Assembly (NCBI GenBank): GCA_046155815.1
Contig: JBJXFY010000299.1
Span: forward strand, 1 to 11,768
Source of the DNA: JBJXFY01 sp046155815
GTDB lineage: Bacteria; Verrucomicrobiota; Verrucomicrobiia; Limisphaerales; CAIMTB01
Length of the DNA stretch: 11,768 nt
Direction: 5' to 3'
Part shown: in pieces, positions 6,309-11,768 of the stretch
Numbering within the stretch: the stretch's first letter is position 1
Layout of the letters: the number at the start of each line of letters is the position of its first letter
Made by a program: the position numbers and the translations under genes
The notes under the pieces: generated by a model
Database searches by the model: none
Told to the model about the DNA's origin: nothing
What the model saw: the letters and a program-made list of their open reading frames with translations, nothing else

Positions 6309-8234
6309 ATGACCGCTGAATCACTGGCTTGGATTGCGCTCTTCGCGCCGCTGACCTCGGCGGTGGTGATCGCCTTCGTCACCCGCCGCTCCGCGCCCCT
6401 CGGTGCGGCCGTGGCCGGGGCGGGCTTCCTCATCGCCTTCGTGGCGTCCTGCCTGGCAGCCTGGCTCTACGCCCGGCTGGACGTGCCGGCCGGCGAGTTT
6501 GTCCTGAGCAGCATCCCGTGGCTGTCGGCCGGCGGGCTGTCGGTCGAGGTCGGCGTTCGGCTCGACCGGTTGAGCCTGCCGATGATGGTGGTGGTCACGG
6601 GCGTGGCCCTGATGGTCCAGATTTACTCGCGGGGCTACCTGGCCGGCGATCGGGACTATTCGCGCTACTTCGCCTCACTCAGTCTCTTCCTCTTCTCGAT
6701 GCTCGGCATCGTGCTGTCGCCGAACTTCGTCCAGACGTTCATCTTCTGGGAGCTGGTGGGCGTCTCGAGCTACCTGCTGATCGGCTTCTGGTTCAGCCGG
6801 CCGGCCGCCGCGGACGCGGCAAAGAAGGCGTTCCTGGTGAACCGTCTCGGCGACTTCGGCTTCATCCTCGGCATCATCATCGTCTGGGCCGCCTGCGGGT
6901 CCGTGGATTTCCTCGACCTCGAGCGGCATCTCGCGAAGTACCCCGAGGCGCTGGGCTCGCTGGCCTGCCTTGCGGGCCTGCTCGTGTTCCTCGGCGCGGC
7001 GGGCAAGTCGGCGCAGTTCCCGCTGCACGTCTGGCTGCCGGACGCGATGGAAGGCCCCACGCCGGTGTCCGCGCTGATCCATGCGGCCACGATGGTGGCG
7101 GCGGGCGTGTACATGTTGGCGCGGGTGTTTTTCCTGTTCGAGGTGCAGCCGGTGTGGCCGGCGGCGCTGGCGTTCCTGCAGGGCTGGACCGCGCTGGACA
7201 TCATCGCGTGGATCGGCGGCCTCACCGCGCTGCTGGCCGCGCTGATGGCGGTGCAGCAGGACGACATCAAGCGGATCCTCGCGTACTCCACGCTCTCCCA
7301 GCTGGGTTTCATGGTGATGGCGGTGGGCGTGGCGGCTCCGGGCGCGGCGATGTACCACCTGGTCACGCACGCCTTCTTCAAGGCGCTGCTGTTCCTCGGC
7401 GCGGGCGCGGTGATCCATTCCCTGCACCACGAGCAGAACATCTGGCGCATGGGCGGCCTCGGCCGCGCGATGCCGGCGACCTACGGGACGTTCCTGATCG
7501 GCGCGCTGGCCCTCTGCGGCGTGCCGCCGTTGAGCGGCTTCTACAGCAAGGACGCCATCCTGGCGGCGGCGCAGGCGAAGCCGGTGCTGTTCATCCTGGC
7601 CCTGTTCGTGGCCACGCTCACGGCGTTCTACATGGCGCGCCTGTTTCTCGTGGCCTTCGCGGGACAGCCGCGCGGGGAGGCGGCCGGGCACGCCCAGGAG
7701 GTGCCCGGTGTGATGGGCTGGCCGCTGCGCATCCTCGCGGCGCTTTCGGTGGTGGCCGGGCTGGCCGGCGTGGAGGGGCTGCTCGTCTCCGCCACGGGCG
7801 GGGCCGGGCATGGCGGGCATCCTGCGTGGCACGAGGTCGTTCTCGGGCCGTTCAATCATGCGCCGCTTGCCGCTCTCCTCGGCCTGTTCGCCACCGTCTT
7901 TGGCTTCGCGCTGGCCTGGACGCTCTACCGCGCGGCGGCGACGGACCCGCTGCCCGGGAAGCTGGGCGCCTTGGGGCGCTGGATGCGCGACAAGTTTTAC
8001 TTCGACGAGCTCTATGCCGTGCTGGAACGGCTTACGCAGAACTTGGCGGCCGTCGTTTCCGACTGGTTCGACCGCTGGATTCTCGGGGGACTGGTGGTGC
8101 GCGGCGGCCACGGGGCGGTGGAACTGGCCGGCCGCGCGCTCCGGCTGGTGGTCACCGGCAACCTCCAAACCTATGTCTTTCTCGCCGTCGGCGGGCTGGC
8201 GCTCGTGCTTTGGCTCGCGCTGGCCGGCGGATGA
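6309..8234 (+). CDS. nuoL: NADH-quinone oxidoreductase subunit L (distal proton pump)
   Basis: NuoL (ND5-like, Mrp-antiporter family) is the outermost proton-pumping subunit, and its long lateral helix runs along the membrane arm. The 641-residue protein keeps the key charged residues: E148 in FIFWELVGVSSYLLIGFW (TM5 Glu), K233 in AGKSAQFPLHVWLPDAMEGP (TM7 Lys), the HAATMVAAGVYMLAR segment (258-272), K357 in THAFFKALLFLGAG and K414 in PPLSGFYSKDAIL (TM12). After about residue 540 comes the C-terminal region expected for the lateral helix and last membrane helix (DKFYFDELYAVLERL, then NLQTYVFLAVGGLALVLW). A His/Gly-rich loop (GGAGHGGHPAWHE) lies at 497-509. ATG 6309 follows the nuoK stop by 18 bases with a modest GAAGG site ten bases upstream. 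Confidence 0.97.
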   Translation: MTAESLAWIALFAPLTSAVVIAFVTRRSAPLGAAVAGAGFLIAFVASCLAAWLYARLDVPAGEFVLSSIPWLSAGGLSVEVGVRLDRLSLPMMVVVTGVALMVQIYSRGYLAGDRDYSRYFASLSLFLFSMLGIVLSPNFVQTFIFWELVGVSSYLLIGFWFSRPAAADAAKKAFLVNRLGDFGFILGIIIVWAACGSVDFLDLERHLAKYPEALGSLACLAGLLVFLGAAGKSAQFPLHVWLPDAMEGPTPVSALIHAATMVAAGVYMLARVFFLFEVQPVWPAALAFLQGWTALDIIAWIGGLTALLAALMAVQQDDIKRILAYSTLSQLGFMVMAVGVAAPGAAMYHLVTHAFFKALLFLGAGAVIHSLHHEQNIWRMGGLGRAMPATYGTFLIGALALCGVPPLSGFYSKDAILAAAQAKPVLFILALFVATLTAFYMARLFLVAFAGQPRGEAAGHAQEVPGVMGWPLRILAALSVVAGLAGVEGLLVSATGGAGHGGHPAWHEVVLGPFNHAPLAALLGLFATVFGFALAWTLYRAAATDPLPGKLGALGRWMRDKFYFDELYAVLERLTQNLAAVVSDWFDRWILGGLVVRGGHGAVELAGRALRLVVTGNLQTYVFLAVGGLALVLWLALAGG

Positions 8235-8258
8235 ACTTGACTCACTGAACCCGGACTG

Positions 8259-9809
8259 ATGTCGCCCCTCACCCAGATCATCCTGCTCCCGCTGCTGGCC
8301 GCGGTGGCGGTGCTGTTCCTGCCGCGGGCCAAGGCCCGGCTGGCTCGCCCGGTGGCGCTGGCGGCGACCGGCATCGTCGCCTTCCTCGCCTGCTCGCTGG
8401 TGACCGGGTTCGATCAGGCGCCCGAGGGGCCGGGCGGCTACCGGTTCGTCCAGCAGGTTCCCTGGATCGAGTCACTTGGCATCAGCTACTTCGTCGGCGT
8501 GGACGGCCTCAACCTGGGCTTGGTCGTGATGGGGGCGCTGGTGGCATTTGCGGCGGTCTGCGTTTCCCGGGAGATCGGTGGCCGGGAGCGTGAGTTCTTC
8601 TCGCTCCTGCTGTTCATGGTTGCGGGCGTGCTGGGCGCGTTCGCATCGCTCGACCTGTTCTTCTTCTACGCGTTTCATGAACTGGCGCTGGTTCCGACGT
8701 TCATCATGATCGGCGTCTGGGGCCGGGGGCCGCAGAAGGGCTACGCGGCCTTCAAGATCACCATCTACCTGTCTCTCGGCGCACTGATCGCCCTGCTGGG
8801 GCTGCTGTCGCTCTACTTCGGGACCGGGGCGGAGACCTTCAGCCTCGTCGAGCTCACCGCCCATGTGGCCGAAAACCCGGTGCCGGCGCGGATCCAGCAG
8901 GTCGCGTTTCCGCTGCTGATGTTCGGATTCGGCATCCTGGTGTCGCTTTGGCCGTTCCACACCTGGGCTCCGCTGGCCTATGCCGCAGCGCCGAGCGCGA
9001 CGGCGATGCTGCACGCGGGCGTGCTGAAGAAGTTCGGGCTTTACGGGCTGATCCGCGTGGCGCTGCCGCTGCTGCCCGAGGGTGCTCAGGCGTGGCTCCC
9101 GGTCCTGGCCTGGCTCTGCCTTGGCAACATCCTTTACTGCGGGCTCGTCGCCATCCGCCAGCGTGACCTGAACCTGCTCATCGGCAATTCCTCGGTCGCC
9201 CACGTCGGCTTCGTCTTCCTCGGCATTGCGAGCCTCACGGTCCTGGGCGTGACGGGCGCCGTGGTCGTAATGATCGCGCACGGCTTCCTGGCGGCGCTGA
9301 GCTTTGCGCTGAGCGGCGAGCTGCACGCGCGGGCGGGCACGCTGGAGATGCGTCGCTTTGGCGGGCTGCTGGCGAGGACGCCCTCCTGGGGTGTGCTGCT
9401 GCTGGTCGCGCTGCTGGCGGGCTGCGGCGTTCCGGGCTTCGGAAACTTCGTGGGCGAGATGATGGTGCTGTTCGGCTCGTGGAAGAACCTGCCGTGGTTC
9501 GTGGTGGCCGCGGCTTGGGGCGCGATGATCATCGCGGCCGTTTACATGCTGCGCGCCGTCCGCGGCCTGCTGCACGGGACGGAGCCGGATGACCTGCCGG
9601 TGGTCGCGGACCTCCGCGGCCTCGGGGCGAAGCTCCCCTACCTGATACTGGTGGCCGGGCTGCTGGCGGTCGGCCTGTGGCCGCGCTCCGTGACCGATCG
9701 CGCCGTGCGGCCGGCGGCGCAGGTCATCGAGGCCGCCACCCGTCAGCCCGCGGCACGGCCGGTGGCCGCGGCCGAGCCCGCCCCGGTCCCGCTGGCCTCC
9801 GTGCGTTGA
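8259..9809 (+). CDS. nuoM: NADH-quinone oxidoreductase subunit M, variant without the TM7 lysine
   Basis: NuoM (ND4-like, antiporter family) is the middle proton-pumping subunit. The 516-residue, many-helix protein shows FDGLNL-type VDGLNLGLVV (81-90), the TM5 Glu E141 in FHELALVPTFIMIGVWG, K257/K258 in LHAGVLKKFGLYGLIR (TM8 region), NSSVAHVGFVFLGI (310-323), and E400 in VPGFGNFVGEMMVLFG (TM12). The usual TM7 motif (Lys, then PFHTWLPDAH-x2-APT) reads LVSLWPFHTWAPLAYAAAPS: the lysine position is Leu227, and no Lys occurs between 209 and 257. LPDAH is also replaced. A Pro/Ala-rich tail follows residue 485. ATG 8259 lies 24 bases after the nuoL stop; nuoN follows after four bases. Its place between nuoL and nuoN makes the nuoM assignment secure despite the variant motif. 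Confidence 0.94.
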   Translation: MSPLTQIILLPLLAAVAVLFLPRAKARLARPVALAATGIVAFLACSLVTGFDQAPEGPGGYRFVQQVPWIESLGISYFVGVDGLNLGLVVMGALVAFAAVCVSREIGGREREFFSLLLFMVAGVLGAFASLDLFFFYAFHELALVPTFIMIGVWGRGPQKGYAAFKITIYLSLGALIALLGLLSLYFGTGAETFSLVELTAHVAENPVPARIQQVAFPLLMFGFGILVSLWPFHTWAPLAYAAAPSATAMLHAGVLKKFGLYGLIRVALPLLPEGAQAWLPVLAWLCLGNILYCGLVAIRQRDLNLLIGNSSVAHVGFVFLGIASLTVLGVTGAVVVMIAHGFLAALSFALSGELHARAGTLEMRRFGGLLARTPSWGVLLLVALLAGCGVPGFGNFVGEMMVLFGSWKNLPWFVVAAAWGAMIIAAVYMLRAVRGLLHGTEPDDLPVVADLRGLGAKLPYLILVAGLLAVGLWPRSVTDRAVRPAAQVIEAATRQPAARPVAAAEPAPVPLASVR

Positions 9810-9813
9810 CGCG

Positions 9814-11268
9814 ATGAACTTCTACACGATCGGAATCGAGGGTGCGCTCGCCGTCACCGGCCTGGTGCTGCTGCTGGTGGATCTGGTGACGCCGCCTGAG
9901 CGGCGGCGTCTGCTGGGCTACGCCGCGGCGGCCGTGGTGGGCGTCATGTTCCTCTACAGCCTGTCGGGCGGCTACGCGCCGGCGGAGCCGGTGACGGCGT
10001 TCCGCGGCGGCGTCGTGCTCGACGGCCTGGCCGTTTTCTTCAAGCGCTTCTTCCTGCTGGCGGCCGTGCTGGTGCTGCTGGTGTCGGTGGATTTTGCCCG
10101 CCGGTTGGCCACCGGCACGACGGAGTTCTACGTGCTCACGCTCTTTGCGCTGGTGGGAATGCTCTTCGCGGCCTCGGCGAGCAACTTCGCGATGCTGTTC
10201 GTGTCCATCGAGCTCATCACCGTCACCTTCTACATCCTCACCAGCTACCAGCGCACCCGGGTGGCGTCGCTCGAGGCGGGCGTGAAGTACCTCATTCTCG
10301 GCGCGGTGTCGTCCGCGGTGATGGTCTACGGCATCGCGCTGGTGTTCGGCGCGGCGGGCACGATGCAGTTCGCCGCCATCGCGGAGCGCAGCGCGGAGCT
10401 GGCCGAAAGCCGCCTGTTCCAGCTGGGCATGCTCCTCGTCATCGCGGGGCTCGCGTTCAAGGTGTCGGTGTTCCCCTTCCAGATCTGGGCGCCCGACGTG
10501 TACGAGGGCTCGCCCGCGCCGGCCACGGCCTTCCTCGCGGTCGGGTCCAAGGCGGCGGGCATCGTGCTGCTGGTGCGCCTGCTCGGGCAGGTTGCGCCCG
10601 ACCTCGCGCTGAGGTGGGAGAAGCTCCTGCTCCTGCTGGGCTGCATCAGCATTCTTTTTGGCGCGCTGTGCGCCATCCCGCAGCGCAGCCTGAAGCGGCT
10701 CATGGGCTATTCGAGCATCGTGAACGGCGGATTCCTGTTCCTCGGCCTGGCGGCCATGAGCAAGGCCGGCTCGGCGGCGGTGCTCTTCTACCTTGCGGCC
10801 TACCTGTTCACCGTTCTGGCCGCCTTCGCCGTCGTGGCGGTGGTGATCCAGGCGGCGGGCGACGACGACCTCGCCTCAGTGGCCGGGCTGGCGCGGCGTT
10901 CGCCACTGGCGGGCGCGGCCCTGACGCTGGCGATGGTGTCGCTCGCGGGCGTGCCGCCGCTGGCGGGGTTCATGGGAAAGTTCCTCCTGCTCAAGGCGCT
11001 GGTCGAGCAGGGCGGCTCCTTCACCGCCTATTGGTGGGCCATCGGCGTCGCGGTGTTCGGAGCGCTGATCGGCTTCTACTATTACTTCGGCGTGATCCGC
11101 GCCGTGTGGTGGCCGTGCGGTGAGGAGCCGGCCGGGGAACTCATCCTGAGCCCCGTTGCGACGGCGACCCTCGTCCTCTGCACGGCGGGCATCCTCCTGC
11201 TGGGCCTCTACCCCGGACCGGTCTGGGACGCCGCGCGCGAGGCGGTCGCGCTGCTGCGGCTGGGGTGA
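9814..11268 (+). CDS. nuoN: NADH-quinone oxidoreductase subunit N (proximal proton pump)
   Basis: NuoN (ND2-like, antiporter family) is the pump nearest the NuoK/J/H module. In the 484-residue protein, E133 in LFVSIELITVTFYILTSYQR is the TM5 Glu, K216 in AFKVSVFPFQIWAPDVYEGS the TM7 Lys, K246 in AVGSKAAGIVLL the TM8 Lys, and K389 in PPLAGFMGKFLLLKA the TM12 Lys, so the full set of charged pump residues is kept. The length matches E. coli NuoN (about 485). ATG 9814 stands four bases after the nuoM stop (TGACGCGATG) with no Shine-Dalgarno. It is the last gene of the operon in this window. The next gene converges from the other strand 23 bases after the stop. Confidence 0.97.
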   Translation: MNFYTIGIEGALAVTGLVLLLVDLVTPPERRRLLGYAAAAVVGVMFLYSLSGGYAPAEPVTAFRGGVVLDGLAVFFKRFFLLAAVLVLLVSVDFARRLATGTTEFYVLTLFALVGMLFAASASNFAMLFVSIELITVTFYILTSYQRTRVASLEAGVKYLILGAVSSAVMVYGIALVFGAAGTMQFAAIAERSAELAESRLFQLGMLLVIAGLAFKVSVFPFQIWAPDVYEGSPAPATAFLAVGSKAAGIVLLVRLLGQVAPDLALRWEKLLLLLGCISILFGALCAIPQRSLKRLMGYSSIVNGGFLFLGLAAMSKAGSAAVLFYLAAYLFTVLAAFAVVAVVIQAAGDDDLASVAGLARRSPLAGAALTLAMVSLAGVPPLAGFMGKFLLLKALVEQGGSFTAYWWAIGVAVFGALIGFYYYFGVIRAVWWPCGEEPAGELILSPVATATLVLCTAGILLLGLYPGPVWDAAREAVALLRLG

Positions 11269-11291
11269 GTCAGCCAGGCCTCCCGCCCGGA

Positions 11292-11768
11292 TCAGCCGAA
11301 GCGGTCCTCGGTCCACGGGTCGGCGGTGTTTGAGTAGCCGCGGACCTCCCAGAAGCCTGGGATGTCGCGATCGAGGAAGACCAGCTCCCGGACCCACTTG
11401 GCGCCCTTCCAGGCGTAGCGCTTCGGCACGATCATGCGCGCCGGGCCGCCATGCGCCTTGGGCAGCGGCCGGCCGTTCCATGAGTGGGCCAGCAGCACGT
11501 CGTCATCCATGAGCGCGTCGAGCGGGTTGTTCGTCGTGTAACCGTCGCAGGCCTTGAAGAAGACGTGCGCGGCCTCCGGCTTGGGCCGGACCAGCTCGGC
11601 GAGGCTGAAGAAAGACACCCCTTCCCAGGCCATGTCGTACTGGCTCCAGGTGGTCACGCAGTGCAGGTCGCTCGTGTCCCGGAACTGCGGCAGGGCCATG
11701 AACCCGTCCCAGGTGAGCGTGACCGGGTTCTCGACGTGCCCATGAATCTTCAGCCGCCACTCTCCCGC
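11292..11768 (-). CDS. sulfite oxidase-like molybdopterin oxidoreductase, C-terminal part (5' end outside window)
   Basis: This - strand frame enters from the right edge in phase (first visible residues AGEWRLKIHG) and stops at TGA (plus 11292-11294), giving 158 residues. It matches the sulfite oxidase catalytic-domain family (COG2041), closest in style to YuiH-like proteins of about 200 residues. Visible are LKIHGHVENPVTLTW, SDLHCVTTWSQYDMAWEGVS with Cys37 as the expected molybdenum ligand, DGYTTNNPLDALMDDDVLLA, HGGPARMIVPKRYAWKGAKW and PGFWEVRGYSNTADPWTED. It ends without the dimerisation domain of true sulfite oxidases. The family binds Mo-molybdopterin; its physiological substrate is not generally known. 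Any signal peptide would lie outside the window. An internal ATG at 11699 is not the start, since conserved sequence continues upstream of it. Confidence 0.9.
   Translation of the reverse strand, partial: AGEWRLKIHGHVENPVTLTWDGFMALPQFRDTSDLHCVTTWSQYDMAWEGVSFFSLAELVRPKPEAAHVFFKACDGYTTNNPLDALMDDDVLLAHSWNGRPLPKAHGGPARMIVPKRYAWKGAKWVRELVFLDRDIPGFWEVRGYSNTADPWTEDRFG

Noticed and set aside
6675..8168. Long - strand open frame opposite nuoL
   Set aside because: Same low-complexity Arg/His/Gln-rich composition, opposite a clear NuoL; a shadow frame.
8472..9575. Long - strand open frame opposite nuoM
   Set aside because: Arg/Gln/His-rich shadow with no domain, opposite a clear NuoM.
11257..11298. 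Inverted repeat CGGCTG ... CAGCCG as a bidirectional terminator
   Set aside because: Six pairs around a 30-base loop and no T-run on either strand; too weak to call a terminator.

Overview
The window holds most of a bacterial nuo operon, the genes for proton-pumping NADH:quinone oxidoreductase (respiratory complex I), all on the + strand. In order: the 3' end of nuoE, nuoF, nuoG, nuoH, nuoI, a 66-residue unknown gene, nuoJ, nuoK, nuoL, nuoM and nuoN. nuoA-D are not seen and probably lie upstream of the left edge. DNA is GC-rich with the long opposite-strand shadow frames that go with it. The subunit types (short NuoG, NuoH loop insertion, NuoM of an unusual type) make me think of the PVC group, perhaps Verrucomicrobiota. 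That is an impression from protein style, not a demonstrated placement.

Layout: bases 1-236 end NuoE. The 126-base gap before nuoF carries a complete tRNA-Gln(CUG) gene on the opposite strand, with its CCA encoded, squeezed two bases from the nuoE stop codon. From 363 to 5377 come NuoF and NuoG (NADH/FMN site and most Fe-S clusters), NuoH (membrane anchor of the quinone site), NuoI (last two Fe-S clusters) and the small unknown gene, which overlaps nuoI by ATGA. From 5399 to 11268 come the membrane subunits NuoJ and NuoK and the three antiporter-like pumps NuoL, NuoM and NuoN. Genes are 4-24 bases apart or overlap, except for an 82-base spacer before nuoK. From 11292 to the right edge, on the - strand and converging on nuoN, lies the C-terminal part of a sulfite-oxidase-family molybdenum enzyme of the YuiH-like type.

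Electrons would enter from NADH at NuoF, pass through the Fe-S clusters of NuoE/F/G/I to quinone at NuoH, and drive proton movement through NuoH/J/K and NuoL/M/N. The points most worth a second look are the unknown 66-residue gene inside the operon, the antisense tRNA between nuoE and nuoF, and a NuoM that lacks the usual TM7 lysine while NuoL and NuoN keep theirs. I see no mobile element, CRISPR array, phage gene or integration scar. No gene-free stretch exceeds 300 bases.
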